From: Pseudomonas sp. HR96
GTDB lineage: Bacteria > Pseudomonadota > Gammaproteobacteria > Pseudomonadales > Pseudomonadaceae
DNA: 64,000 nucleotides
Assembly: GCF_034059295.1 (NCBI RefSeq)
Contig: NZ_CP139141.1
Coordinates: forward strand, 4,633,001 to 4,697,000
Direction: 5' to 3'
A program made the position numbers and the translations under genes. The notes under the pieces were generated by a model. That model saw only the letters and a list, made by a program, of their open reading frames with translations. It was not told the DNA's origin and searched no databases. How positions within the stretch are numbered: position 1 is the first letter of the stretch; every line of letters starts with the position of its first letter. Shown in pieces: positions 1 through 8,935 of this stretch.

Positions 1-426
1 CGGCGAAGCCCAGGCGCCCAGGCGACTGCCCAGTGGGCGCACCTGGTAGTAGGCGTCGGACTGCGCCGCGCTGACCTTGACCACTCGGCCCTCGATGCGC
101 ACCTGACGCTCCAGGGTCGGCCAGAAGAAGGTCAGCGCGCCGAAGCCGCTGGCATCGATCTGCTGGCCCTTGGCACTCTGGTAGTTGCTGAAAAAGGTGA
201 AACCCTGCTCGTCGAGCCCCTTGAGCAGCAGCACCCGGCAGTGCGGGCGGCCTTCGGCGTCGACCGTCGCCAGGGTCATGGCATTGGCCTCGATCGGCGC
301 CTGCTCGGTCTTTACCGCCTCGCCGAACCATTGCCGAAACAAGGCGAAGGGCTCGGCGGGGGCCTGGGCTTCGGTGAGGCCGTCGCGGGTATAGTTGCGA
401 CGCATGTCAGCCAGGGACTGAGTCAT
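1..426 (-). CDS. pdxH: Pyridoxamine 5'-phosphate oxidase, partial (C-terminus outside window)
   Basis: FMN-dependent enzyme that oxidises pyridoxine or pyridoxamine 5'-phosphate to pyridoxal phosphate in the cytoplasm. The reverse-strand reading from the ATG at 426 begins [12 protein letters not shown] and continues through the family N-terminal region ([15 protein letters not shown], then [10 protein letters not shown] and [19 protein letters not shown]), the FMN/substrate-binding part. About 142 residues are visible; the frame is open to position 1, so the C-terminal third is missing only because the window ends. The neighbour downstream of its start is an OmpA lipoprotein on the same strand, as in P. 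aeruginosa (PA1049-PA1048). Confidence 0.93.
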   Translation of the reverse strand, partial: MTQSLADMRRNYTRDGLTEAQAPAEPFALFRQWFGEAVKTEQAPIEANAMTLATVDAEGRPHCRVLLLKGLDEQGFTFFSNYQSAKGQQIDASGFGALTFFWPTLERQVRIEGRVVKVSAAQSDAYYQVRPLGSRLGAWASP

Positions 427-444
427 TGCAGCGGGCCTCGGCTA

Positions 445-1440
445 TCAGTTGGACGCGGAATCGTCGCTGGTTTTCTTTTTCGCCAGCGGCGGCGTGGCTT
501 TCTTGGCGGCAGCAGCCTTGGCCGGCGTGGCCGGCTTCTTCTTGGCCACGGCGGGCTTGGCCGGCGCTTTCCTGGTGCTGGCGGCCTTCTTGCTCGGGGT
601 CGCCTTCTCAGTCGCAGGCGGCAGCGCCTGCACCTCCTGGGCCGCGAGCATCTGCGAGGCTGGCGGGGTCGGCTGGCTGTACTTGGCGAGCAAGGCGACC
701 ATGGTGTCTTGTGGGGTCAGGACCATTTCCACGCGGCGGTTGAGCGAGCGGCCCTGGACGCTGTCATTGGCCGCACGCGGCATCAGCGAGCCCATGCCAC
801 GCAGGTTCAGGCGGTCGCGCTGCAAGCCGCTGAGGCGGAAGATCGCCGCCACCGACTGCGCGCGTTCCTGGCTGAGCTTCTGGTTGGCCGGCGCCGCGCC
901 ACTGGCGTCGGCATGGCCGAGTACCAGCACCGCCGTGTGTGGGTCGGCTTCCAGCACCTTGGCCACATTGGTGATCGGCGACAGGGTGATCGGCATCAGC
1001 ATGGTCGGGCGGTTCGGGTTGAAGGTGCTGTCGATCGGCGCGATCACCACCAGCACGTCTTCACGGCGCTCGACGGTGAAGGGGCTGCCCTTGACCGCTT
1101 CGCGCAGCTTCGGCTCATTGGCGTCCAGCCAGGCCTGGGTGACCTTGGGATCGGGCATCGGCACTACCGCCGCGGTGGCGACACCGGCCGCCGCCGGTTT
1201 TTTCGCTGCGTCACCGAACGGCCACCACCAGCGGCTCTGCTGGTCGGACTGAGCCTCGGATTGCACCACCTTGTCATTGACCGCCTTCTCGACGTCCTTG
1301 TCCGCTACCTTTTCGGCGGCATTGTCGGCACCGAACGGCCACCAGCCATGGCCGGCGGCGGCCGTCTGGTTCTGCGGGGTCTGGGCGCACCCGGCGGCAG
1401 CCAGGCAAACAGCGAGAGCGAGGGTCTTGTAGGCGGACAT
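445..1440 (-). CDS. OmpA-family outer-membrane lipoprotein with Lys/Ala/Pro-rich tail
   Basis: A 331-residue protein. The chosen ATG at 1440 has a GGAAG ribosome-binding site five bases upstream and gives a lipoprotein signal (hydrophobic LALAVCLAAAG before Cys). The middle holds an OmpA C-terminal peptidoglycan-binding domain, with VLVLGHADASGAAPANQKLSQERAQSV and a RSLNRRVEMVL ending typical of the fold. The last 60 or so residues are dominated by Lys, Ala and Pro (repeats such as KKAAS, KKKPATPAK, AKKAT), resembling histone-H1-like or AlgP-like tails. Seen: signal, domain, tail. Inferred: lipid-anchored envelope protein tying the outer membrane to peptidoglycan. The role of the basic tail is unknown. 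Confidence 0.85.
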   Translation of the reverse strand: MSAYKTLALAVCLAAAGCAQTPQNQTAAAGHGWWPFGADNAAEKVADKDVEKAVNDKVVQSEAQSDQQSRWWWPFGDAAKKPAAAGVATAAVVPMPDPKVTQAWLDANEPKLREAVKGSPFTVERREDVLVVIAPIDSTFNPNRPTMLMPITLSPITNVAKVLEADPHTAVLVLGHADASGAAPANQKLSQERAQSVAAIFRLSGLQRDRLNLRGMGSLMPRAANDSVQGRSLNRRVEMVLTPQDTMVALLAKYSQPTPPASQMLAAQEVQALPPATEKATPSKKAASTRKAPAKPAVAKKKPATPAKAAAAKKATPPLAKKKTSDDSASN

Positions 1441-1588
1441 GGTGGCTTCCAAAATGAAGTGAAGATAAATCGGGTTAACAAACCCGCATAAACGATTGAT
1501 TCGAGGGTAGAACAGTCGAGCGAAATACTGAAGACCGTCGGTCGATTCGTCCAGTCGACAGTGTTACCACCGTTTCACCGGGCGGCAC

Positions 1589-2734
1589 TCACAAGCAGCT
1601 GCCCAGCACCCTTGCCAGCTTCTGCGCACGAGGGTCCATGAGGATGTAGGGGCCCAGGGTGTTGGTGACGAAACCGAAGGCAACGTCGCGCTCGGGATCG
1701 GCAAAGCCCACCGATCCGCCGGCGCCCGGGTGCCCGAAGGCGCGCGGCCCCAGGCCGAAGGTGGCATTGGCCAGGTGCGGCTGGTCGAGCATGCAGCCCA
1801 GGCCGAAACGGGTCTGGGTCAACAGGGTGAGGTCCTGGCCGAGGCTGTGCTCGCGGGTCAGTTCGCCGAGCAATTCGGACTCCAGCAGGCTGCCATCGAG
1901 CAGCCCACTGTAGAAACCGGCCAGGCTGCGCGCGTTGCCGTGGCCATTGGCGGCGGGTTGTTGCATGCGCCTCCATTCCGGCTTGTTGGTGCTGGTCAGA
2001 ATCGACGGGGGGTTGGTGAAGGCTCGCGTGGACAGCGCCAACGGCTCGCGCATGGTCACGGCCAGCAGGCGCTTGGCCGCCTCATCGCCGGTATTGCCCT
2101 TGCCACGGGCGATGTGGGCGACCCGGTGAAACTCCTCGTCGGCCAGGCCGACGTGAAAGTCCAGGCCAAGGGGCTTGGCCACCCGGGCCACGATCGACTC
2201 ACCCGGCCCGCGCCCATCGGCGCGGCGCAGCAGCTCGCCGATCAGCCAGCCGTAGGTGATGGCAGCGTAACCATGGGCGCTGCCCGGCTGCCACCAGGGC
2301 GTCTCGGCCGCCAGCGCGGCGGTCATGGTCGACCACTGGTACAGCGCTTCGGGGGGTAACGGCTCGCGCACAGCCGGCAGGCCGGCGCGGTGGCTGAGCA
2401 ATTGGCGCAAGGTGACGTCCTGCTTGCCTGCGGCGGCGAATTCCGGCCAGTAGCGCGCCACCGGCGCGTCGAGTTCCAGTTTGCCCTCGGCCACCAGCTG
2501 CAGCGCGGTGACGGCGGCGAAGGGCTTGGTGCAGGAGAACAGGTTGAGGATGGTGTCGGTGTGCCAGGCTTGACTGGCGTCCTTGTCCGCCGTGCCGGCC
2601 CAGAGGTCGAGCACGGTTTCGCCGCCGATCTGCACGCACAGGGCAGCACCGCGCTCCTGCGAGTCGTCGAACAGCGCGGCGAAGGCCTCGCGCACGGCTT
2701 CGAACTGCAGCTCGAAATGACCCTGAATCTGCAT
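1589..2734 (-). CDS. Serine beta-lactamase-fold hydrolase (family VIII esterase/EstB type)
   Basis: A 381-residue cytoplasmic-looking protein of the beta-lactamase/class C-penicillin-binding-protein superfamily. The nucleophile motif SxxK is present as S67-C-T-K70 within FSCTKPF, followed by the HGYAAITYGWL region that carries the family's catalytic Tyr, and a C-terminal HPGAGGSVGF box replacing the KTG motif. This combination is typical of carboxylesterases of family VIII rather than true beta-lactamases. The ATG at 2734 has GGAG nine bases upstream; there is no signal peptide. The neighbour pair pdxH-OmpA-esterase is conserved in pseudomonads. The natural ester substrate cannot be read from sequence. 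Confidence 0.85.
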   Translation of the reverse strand: MQIQGHFELQFEAVREAFAALFDDSQERGAALCVQIGGETVLDLWAGTADKDASQAWHTDTILNLFSCTKPFAAVTALQLVAEGKLELDAPVARYWPEFAAAGKQDVTLRQLLSHRAGLPAVREPLPPEALYQWSTMTAALAAETPWWQPGSAHGYAAITYGWLIGELLRRADGRGPGESIVARVAKPLGLDFHVGLADEEFHRVAHIARGKGNTGDEAAKRLLAVTMREPLALSTRAFTNPPSILTSTNKPEWRRMQQPAANGHGNARSLAGFYSGLLDGSLLESELLGELTREHSLGQDLTLLTQTRFGLGCMLDQPHLANATFGLGPRAFGHPGAGGSVGFADPERDVAFGFVTNTLGPYILMDPRAQKLARVLGSCL

Positions 2735-2815
2735 CCTCGAATTCTCCGTGGCGGTGGTTGGCAAATGCCGTGCATTGTTCCAGCTAGCACGGCATTTGTG
2801 AACCGCGCGAAGACA

Positions 2816-5026
2816 TCAAGGACGCGGCTTGGCACCTTTGAGCTGGCGGGCCAGGGACACCTGGGTATCCAGGTTGCTCCTGCGCACGGCGGTGATGAAA
2901 CCGCCCCACGGCACATCGGTGATGCCGACCAGGCCGAAGTGGCCGTTCTCGCCGTCCAGCAGGCGACCGGTGACCGGTTGGTCGAGGTACTGGAACCAGT
3001 GGGCGCCGACGATATTGCTGTCGTCGCTGGCGGCCTTGATGAAGCCGGCGTAGGCGGCCCCGCGATCTTCCTCGCGGGCCACCGGCATCAGCCCGGGCCA
3101 GAACGGCCCGCGGTCGCTGGAGCCGAAGTGGAACTCAGTGATCAGCACCGGCTTGTCGAGCGCCTTGAGCGCCTGGAAGTCATAGCCGTCCTGCGGTTTG
3201 GGGGTGTAGAAGTTGAAGCTGAGCACGTCGCAATACTGCGCGCAGGAGGCCACCGCTTCCGGCGTGCTGGCGGCGAAACGACCGCCAAGCAGGAGATGGT
3301 TGGGGTCATGCCACTTCAGCGAGTCGGCGATGATCTTGAAATAGGCATCGGCGAAGGTACGCTGGAAATGCTGCAGGTCGGCCTCGATCTCTGGGTGTTG
3401 CGGGTCCGGCAGCGGCGGCTCGAAGCCCGGGTCTTCCATCAGCTCCCAGGCGGGCAGGTCGATGCCCCAGGCCTTGGACAAGCCCTGCTGGTTGCGGTAC
3501 TTGTCGCGCAACTGCTTGAGGAAGGCGCGCTTGGCCGGCACGTCGGTGGTCAGGCGCAAGGTGCCGTAGGCCAGGGCATAGCGAGCCTTGGGATCGTTGC
3601 CGGCGCCGGTCCAGGCCAGCTCGTTGTCGGCGAAGTAGCCGATCAGCCAAGGGTCGTCGCGGTGGTCGCGAGTGGCGATGGCCACGGCGCGCTCGGCGGC
3701 CATGGCAAAACGCGGGTCGAACGGATCGGGCATGCGCCCCCACCAGTCCATGCCGGTGCTGATGCTCGCGTAGTCGCCGACGATCGACAGCGGCAAGGTA
3801 TAGGGCACTCGCTCGTGGTTTTCCAGGCCGCTGTCGCTCCAGTTGCCGACCGTGTTGAAGCCCCAGGCCTGCAGCCGATCGAGGCTGTGCTTCTGCCAGC
3901 GTTTGGCATCCAGCCCGGCGGTGCTGCGCCCATAGGTGCGTTCCAGATTGGCGGCGTAGAAGTCGAACCAACGACCGCTATTGAAGCCCATGCCCTGACT
4001 GGCGCCACTGCCGGTACGGCTGTCGCTCTGGCCGTAATAGCGGGCCAGCGGCGCCGCACTGTCGGGCAGGCCGCTGAACATCCAGGTGCGGTCCTGGACG
4101 TAGGTGCGGCCGCCGTCGGCAGCCATGGCGTTGACCCCGAGCGAGAAGAATGGATGGCCGTCCGGGGTGACCAGCAGCCAGCGACCATCGCGTTTGAGGG
4201 TGTGAAAGAAACCGCTGGCCTTCTCGGCGTCGACCGCAGCGATGCCCCCATAACGATCCAGCCCCTGCCTGCCTCGTTCAGCCAGCCAGCCCTTGAGCTG
4301 TTGCTGCTCCTTGGCGGCCGCACTCTTGAGCTGTTCGTCACGGGTGATCTTCTCTGGCCACTTGCCGCGGCTGTACTGCCCGTAGGCATCAACGATGTCC
4401 GCGTACGCGGCCTTCTGCACGGTATCGTCCTGCAGCGTGCCAAAGCGCTCGATCAGCACGTTCTGCGCCGCTGCGGGCTTGTCCATCGCAATGCTGACCG
4501 AAGCGATCCGGGCCAGGGTCGCCTCGCCGCTGCTGCTGGTGAGCAAGGTCCGCTGGCCTTCGTAGACCCATGGCATCGGCGGCCCGGCGCGCATGCCCTG
4601 ACTGCCCGGCGAATTGGCCATAAGCGGGATGACCAGGGTCTGCGCCGGGCCGGCCGGCATGTCGACACGGCTGGTCAGGGTCTTGCCGTCACTGCTCTGG
4701 ACGGTCACGTAGAGCGTCTGCGCCCAGTCCTGGGCGCTCTGCACACGCAAGGTGATGGCGCTGCTGCCCGACCAATCCCAGGTGCCGGCCGCAGGCTTGA
4801 GGGTGAGCCTGGGCGTGGCCACCGGGTTGAACACCACCCGGCGCAGCACCTCGCCTTCGGCGGTCTGTTCGCCGTTGGCCTGGGGCAGGCTGGTGTCGTC
4901 GGTGACCACCTGGACCCCATCGGTCGGGCGCACGAAGTTGAACAGCGTCTGCTGCGGGGCGGGTGCGGCCAGCAATGGCATGGCGCAGATCAGCGAGAAC
5001 GCTGCAGGCAGAGAACGGCGAAGCAT
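2816..5026 (-). CDS. Exported agarase-like glycoside hydrolase (GH50/GH42-type)
   Basis: A 736-residue secreted protein. The ATG at 5026 (AAGGAG upstream) gives a Sec signal ending near MPLLAAPAPQ; longer readings upstream lack a signal. An N-terminal carbohydrate-binding-like beta region covers about residues 30-190. A TIM-barrel region follows, with GRWLLVTPDGHPFFSLGVNA at the start of the barrel, the candidate acid/base Glu in GYFADNELAW and a candidate nucleophile Glu in LITEFHFGSSDRG. These match the layout of beta-agarase-like GH50/GH42 enzymes. Pseudomonads of this group are not known agar degraders, so the substrate may be another galactan or an own exopolysaccharide. Substrate is inference; the fold call is good. 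Confidence 0.75.
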   Translation of the reverse strand: MLRRSLPAAFSLICAMPLLAAPAPQQTLFNFVRPTDGVQVVTDDTSLPQANGEQTAEGEVLRRVVFNPVATPRLTLKPAAGTWDWSGSSAITLRVQSAQDWAQTLYVTVQSSDGKTLTSRVDMPAGPAQTLVIPLMANSPGSQGMRAGPPMPWVYEGQRTLLTSSSGEATLARIASVSIAMDKPAAAQNVLIERFGTLQDDTVQKAAYADIVDAYGQYSRGKWPEKITRDEQLKSAAAKEQQQLKGWLAERGRQGLDRYGGIAAVDAEKASGFFHTLKRDGRWLLVTPDGHPFFSLGVNAMAADGGRTYVQDRTWMFSGLPDSAAPLARYYGQSDSRTGSGASQGMGFNSGRWFDFYAANLERTYGRSTAGLDAKRWQKHSLDRLQAWGFNTVGNWSDSGLENHERVPYTLPLSIVGDYASISTGMDWWGRMPDPFDPRFAMAAERAVAIATRDHRDDPWLIGYFADNELAWTGAGNDPKARYALAYGTLRLTTDVPAKRAFLKQLRDKYRNQQGLSKAWGIDLPAWELMEDPGFEPPLPDPQHPEIEADLQHFQRTFADAYFKIIADSLKWHDPNHLLLGGRFAASTPEAVASCAQYCDVLSFNFYTPKPQDGYDFQALKALDKPVLITEFHFGSSDRGPFWPGLMPVAREEDRGAAYAGFIKAASDDSNIVGAHWFQYLDQPVTGRLLDGENGHFGLVGITDVPWGGFITAVRRSNLDTQVSLARQLKGAKPRP

Positions 5027-5162
5027 GAGGACTGGAAACTCCTTGTCTCGGGGAATCAGGGTGGCAAAAGCCAGAGCCGGTGATGGGTCAATAGACATCA
5101 CTGGGTATCGGAACCGTGACGTCCTGATAAAAATAGTTACCAGGACGCCAGGAGCGGTTGTA

Positions 5163-7307
5163 TCAAGAGATTTCCCGACGAAACGGCGGCAGCGCGTCGA
5201 GGATCGCCTTGCCATAACGCTGGGTCACCACGCGACGGTCCAGCAGGGTGATGGTGCCGCGGTCCTGCTCGGTGCGCAGCAGCCGCCCGCAGGCCTGAAT
5301 CAGGCGCAACGAGGCATCGGGCACGGCGATTTCCATGAACGGGTTACCACCACGCGCCTCGATCCATTCGGCCAACGCTGCCTCGACCGGGTCGTCCGGC
5401 ACGGCGAAAGGAATCTTGGCGATGACCACGTGCTCGCAGTAGGCCCCGGGCAGGTCGACACCCTCGGCGAAGCTGGCCAGCCCGAACAGAACGCTGGAAT
5501 CGCCGCCATCGACGCGGGCCTTGTGCTTGTTGAGGGTTTCCTGCTTGGACAGGTTGCCCTGGATGAACACCTGCTTGCGCCAGTCGCGCTCCAGGCCGTC
5601 GAACACGTCCTGCATCTGCCGCCGCGAGGAAAACAGCACCAGGGTGCCGCGCGAGCCTTCGACCAGCTGCGGCAGCTCGCGAATGATGGCAGCGGTGTGG
5701 GCGGCCGCATCACGTGGGTCGGCGCGCAGATCCGGCACCCGCAGCACGCCGGCATCGGCATGGTGGAACGGGCTGGGCACCACCGCCGTAACGGCGGCGC
5801 GCGGCAGCCCGGCACGCATGCGGTAGCGATCGAACTTGCCCAACGCGGTCAGCGTGGCCGAGGTCACCAGGGCCCCATGGGCGACGTTCCACAGATTGCG
5901 CCGGAGCATTTCGGCGGCGAGGATCGGGCTGGCATTGACCTCGATATCGAACATCGCGCCGCTTTCGGCCAGGGTCAGCCAGCGCGCCATGGGCGGGCTG
6001 TCTTGCGGATCTTCGGCGGTAAAGGCAGTCCACAGCTCCCAGTTGCCCTGGGCACGGGCCAGCAGGCTGCCGAACAGCGGGTACCATTCCTCGGCCTGGT
6101 GGCTGGCGATGCCGATGTTGACCTCGCCATCCATGCCTTCCTTGAGGAGCTCGGCAAGCCGGGTGAACAGGTCGGTGAGCTTGGAGAAGCCCTTTTTCAG
6201 TTCGATGCCCATCTCGCGCATGTGCTCGGGCACCACCCCGCCGACGAAGCGATGGCGCGGCCGCTCGCGCCCTTCCATGTCCTCGCCGGCGCGAAAATCG
6301 GCGAGTTGCTCGCAGGCGCTGAACATGAACTGCTGCTGGGTCTTGATCTCCCGCGCCAGCTCCGGCACCTGCTCGATCAGGCGCCCGAGGTCGCCGGGCA
6401 GTGGGTGCTGGGCCAGCAACTTGGCGAGGTTCTTGGCGGTTTGCTCAAGCCAGTCGGCGGTGGAACGCAGGCGCGTGTAGTGGGCGAAATGGCCGATGGC
6501 CTTGTCTGGCAGGTGGTGACCTTCGTCGAACACATAGATGGTTTCGCGCGGGTCGGGCAACACCGCACCGCCGCCCAGCGCCAGGTCGGCGAGGACCATG
6601 TCGTGGTTGGTGACGATGACGTCGACCTTGCCCATGCCTTCACGGGCCTTGTAGAAGGCGCACTGCTGAAAGTTCGGGCAATGGCGATTGGTGCATTGGC
6701 TGTGGTCGGTGGTCAGGCGCGACCACTGCTGGTCTTCCAGCGCCTGGGGCCAGCTGTCGCGGTCGCCGTCCCATTTATTGCCGGCAAGCTTTTCGATCAT
6801 GCTGGTGAACAGTTTCTGGCTGGCCTCGTCGACCTCGATGCGAAAGCCCTCTTCCTCGAACAGCTGCGCGGTGGCCGTCTGGGCGTGGCCCTCCTGAAGC
6901 AGCACGTCGAGCTTGGACAGGCACAGGTAGCGGCCACGCCCCTTGGCCAGGGCGAAGGTAAAGTTCAGCCCGCTGTTCTTCATCAGGTCGGGCAGGTCCT
7001 TGTAGACGATCTGCTCCTGCAGGGCGACGGTGGCCGTGGCGATCACCAGGCGCTTGCCCGCAGCCTTGGCGGATGGGATCGCAGCCATGCTGTAGGCCAC
7101 CGTCTTGCCGGTACCGGTGCCCGCCTCGACAGCGACCACGGCCGGGTCGCCACTGCGCCGCCCTTCGTCGTCGACGGCGATATCCCCCAGCACCTTGGCG
7201 ATTTCAGCGATCATCAGGCGTTGGCCGTAGCGCGGCTTGAGGCTTTTAGCCTCGAGAAAGCGCGTGTAGGCCCCCTGGATCTGGCTTTTGAGTTGATTAC
7301 TGATCAT
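5163..7307 (-). CDS. dinG: ATP-dependent DNA helicase DinG (XPD-like, Fe-S)
   Basis: A 714-residue superfamily 2 helicase. Walker A is VEAGTGTGKT near residue 63; TATVALQEQI is motif Ia; the Fe-S cluster region has spaced Cys residues (CLSKLD, then CTNRHCPNFQQC); the Walker B box is VFDEGHHLPD; the C-terminal half shows VLFSSRRQMQDVF and the motif VI QACGRLLRTEQDRG. The length matches E. coli DinG. DinG unwinds 5'-tailed DNA, D-loops and R-loops and helps forks pass transcription complexes. It is divergent from the CopD-family gene at 7404. No LexA box was identified in the 96-bp divergent spacer. Confidence 0.95.
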   Translation of the reverse strand: MISNQLKSQIQGAYTRFLEAKSLKPRYGQRLMIAEIAKVLGDIAVDDEGRRSGDPAVVAVEAGTGTGKTVAYSMAAIPSAKAAGKRLVIATATVALQEQIVYKDLPDLMKNSGLNFTFALAKGRGRYLCLSKLDVLLQEGHAQTATAQLFEEEGFRIEVDEASQKLFTSMIEKLAGNKWDGDRDSWPQALEDQQWSRLTTDHSQCTNRHCPNFQQCAFYKAREGMGKVDVIVTNHDMVLADLALGGGAVLPDPRETIYVFDEGHHLPDKAIGHFAHYTRLRSTADWLEQTAKNLAKLLAQHPLPGDLGRLIEQVPELAREIKTQQQFMFSACEQLADFRAGEDMEGRERPRHRFVGGVVPEHMREMGIELKKGFSKLTDLFTRLAELLKEGMDGEVNIGIASHQAEEWYPLFGSLLARAQGNWELWTAFTAEDPQDSPPMARWLTLAESGAMFDIEVNASPILAAEMLRRNLWNVAHGALVTSATLTALGKFDRYRMRAGLPRAAVTAVVPSPFHHADAGVLRVPDLRADPRDAAAHTAAIIRELPQLVEGSRGTLVLFSSRRQMQDVFDGLERDWRKQVFIQGNLSKQETLNKHKARVDGGDSSVLFGLASFAEGVDLPGAYCEHVVIAKIPFAVPDDPVEAALAEWIEARGGNPFMEIAVPDASLRLIQACGRLLRTEQDRGTITLLDRRVVTQRYGKAILDALPPFRREIS

Positions 7308-7403
7308 GGTCGGAAAGCGCGCAAAGGCTGGATAAATTTTCAGTGGTTTTGGTCGGCCGCTATCATACCCCGCTAATCCATCCTGTGCAGAACGGAGATT
7401 CCC

Positions 7404-7862
7404 TTGTCATTCGATGCTTTGCTGTACACCGTGCATTTGCTCGCCGCGTTGATCTGGGTCGGCGGCATGTTCTTCGCCTGGACGATCCTGCGCCCCGCCG
7501 CCATTGCAGCGCTGCCGGGGCCGCAACGCCTGCAGTTGTGGGCCCAGGTGCTGCCGCGGTTTTTCGTCTTTGTCTGGCTGGCGGTGGCGATTCTTCCGAT
7601 AAGCGGCGTCGCCATTGTCCGCATGCGCTTCAGCGGTCTGGAGACCGCGCCGCATTACGTGCAAGTGATGATGGGCTTGTATCTGGTGATGGTCGCGATC
7701 TTCCTGCGCATCCAGACCTTGCTGCTGCCGGAGCTGCGCAAGGCGGTGCTGGCCGAGGATTGGCCGGCCGGCGCGGCCGTCATGGGTACGATCCGCCGCT
7801 GGGTGGGGGTGAACCTGTTGGTGGGCCTGGCGGTGGTGATGGTGGCGGGGTTGCGGATCTGA
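7404..7862 (+). CDS. CopD-family inner-membrane protein
   Basis: A 152-residue membrane protein with about four transmembrane helices (near residues 7-27, 48-70, 78-101, 128-150). It opens with LLYTVHLLAALIWVGGMFFAW, the conserved His/Trp-Gly-Gly signature of the CopD-like domain. The start is TTG at 7404 with GGAG seven bases upstream; no ATG fits. CopD-domain proteins are linked to copper uptake, or to haem/quinone chemistry in other clades, but there is no cop cluster here, so a copper role is only a family-level guess. It is transcribed divergently from dinG. Confidence 0.75.
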   Translation: MSFDALLYTVHLLAALIWVGGMFFAWTILRPAAIAALPGPQRLQLWAQVLPRFFVFVWLAVAILPISGVAIVRMRFSGLETAPHYVQVMMGLYLVMVAIFLRIQTLLLPELRKAVLAEDWPAGAAVMGTIRRWVGVNLLVGLAVVMVAGLRI

Positions 7863-7883
7863 TCGGCATCCCTGGGTCTTTTT

Positions 7884-7926
7884 CACGTGGGAGGGGGCGT
7901 AGACCCCGAGAGGCCGACAGGCCGGT
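7884..7926. repeat. Degenerate REP-like palindrome
   Basis: The intergenic sequence GTGGGAGGGGGCGTAG followed by ACCCCGAGAGGCCGACAGG resembles the Pseudomonas REP head (GTGGGAGCGGGC...GCCCGCGA) plus its GAGGCCG tail. It lies in the convergent spacer between the CopD-family gene and the collagen-like gene. A related GAGGCCGNCAGGCCGG core recurs near 36604 and in the array at 55692. Confidence 0.45.
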
Positions 7927-7997
7927 TTCCTGGACAGCAATCAAAGGCTCGCGGCCTATGCCCGCTCCCAGATCAATAGCCCGCCTCCCCCGCTCAC

Positions 7998-8786
7998 TCA
8001 ATCGCGCAACAACACAAACTGCCCGGCCGGCCCGGCGGGCCCTGGCTGTCCGGTGAGGCCTGGGTGGCCGGCCTTGCCCGAGTCGGCCTGGTAGATCAGG
8101 CAACCCTTGCCCGAGCCGCCCTGGCCCGCCTTGCCTCCCGCACCAGCCAAGCCGCCGGCGCCGCCGTCCACGCGCACCTTGATCTGCTCCTGCGGATAAC
8201 TGGCGGGAACCTGCAGGCGCACCATGGCGCCGGCCGAGCCCGGATGCCCGTCGGTGCCGTTCTCGCCGTTGTAGCCGCGGCTGGCCGAACCCCATAGGCA
8301 TCCGGCCGGATCACCATAGGCGCCATCCAGGCCGACGAACCCCGGGGTGCCCGAGCCACCGCGGGCATCAACCGACAGTTCGGCTGCCTGCAGGGCGAAA
8401 ATCTGCACATCTAGGTCGCGGGCCGGCAAAGGCGGTTTTTCATAGGTACCGGGCGCCCCTCGGGACACGATCTGGCTGCCCGGTTCGAACTCGGCCTGCT
8501 GGATGCTCAGGTGCAGCGCATTGGGGTTGGGGACGATGGCGATCCGCGCCTCATGCCCCAGGTGCAGATGGGCCACCTTGAGTTCGGCCAGATTGGCCGG
8601 AACCAGCAGGGTGCCGTATTCGGCCACGTCCAGGCGCTGCAGCTGCAGCACCGTGGCGTTGTCCGCCAGGCGCACCAGCGAATTGGCGGCCACTGCGACG
8701 TCCTGGGCCATCGCCAGCGGGCACAGCATCGTCGCCAGCAGCCCCAGACCCAGCCGCCCGCGGCCTTGTGCAAATAAGCCCATCAT
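7998..8786 (-). CDS. Exported protein with short C-terminal collagen-like region
   Basis: A 262-residue protein. Start taken at the ATG at 8786 (GGAGAGG just upstream; an ATG follows immediately at 8783). It has a signal peptide ending at AMA-QDVAV, a beta-rich middle (residues about 25-150), and a Gly-rich C-terminal third with runs of G-x-x triplets (GGAGGLAGAGGKAG, GHPGLTGQPGPAGPAG). Four Cys residues are visible in the mature protein. It is probably periplasmic or surface-exposed. The collagen-like stretch is short (roughly a dozen triplets) and may be a flexible or trimer-forming tail. The family was not recognised beyond that. Confidence 0.7.
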   Translation of the reverse strand: MMGLFAQGRGRLGLGLLATMLCPLAMAQDVAVAANSLVRLADNATVLQLQRLDVAEYGTLLVPANLAELKVAHLHLGHEARIAIVPNPNALHLSIQQAEFEPGSQIVSRGAPGTYEKPPLPARDLDVQIFALQAAELSVDARGGSGTPGFVGLDGAYGDPAGCLWGSASRGYNGENGTDGHPGSAGAMVRLQVPASYPQEQIKVRVDGGAGGLAGAGGKAGQGGSGKGCLIYQADSGKAGHPGLTGQPGPAGPAGQFVLLRD

Positions 8787-8935
8787 CCCCGCCTCTCCCT
8801 GAATTGACTGGGCGCACAGTAACGGCACTGGCAGGGCTTGTACCAGAGGCTCTGGCAATTATTCGATACGATCACTCGATAAAAAGGCCCCGATGCTTGC
8901 GCACCGGGGCCTTCACACAACCCAAAGCCATTCGA

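Noticed and set aside
2390..7376. Long open frames on the plus strand opposite the agarase-like and dinG genes
   Set aside because: They are shadows of the real genes in high-GC DNA: unlikely amino-acid composition (rich in Gly, Ala, Val, His, Gln), no domain motifs, no good start sites.
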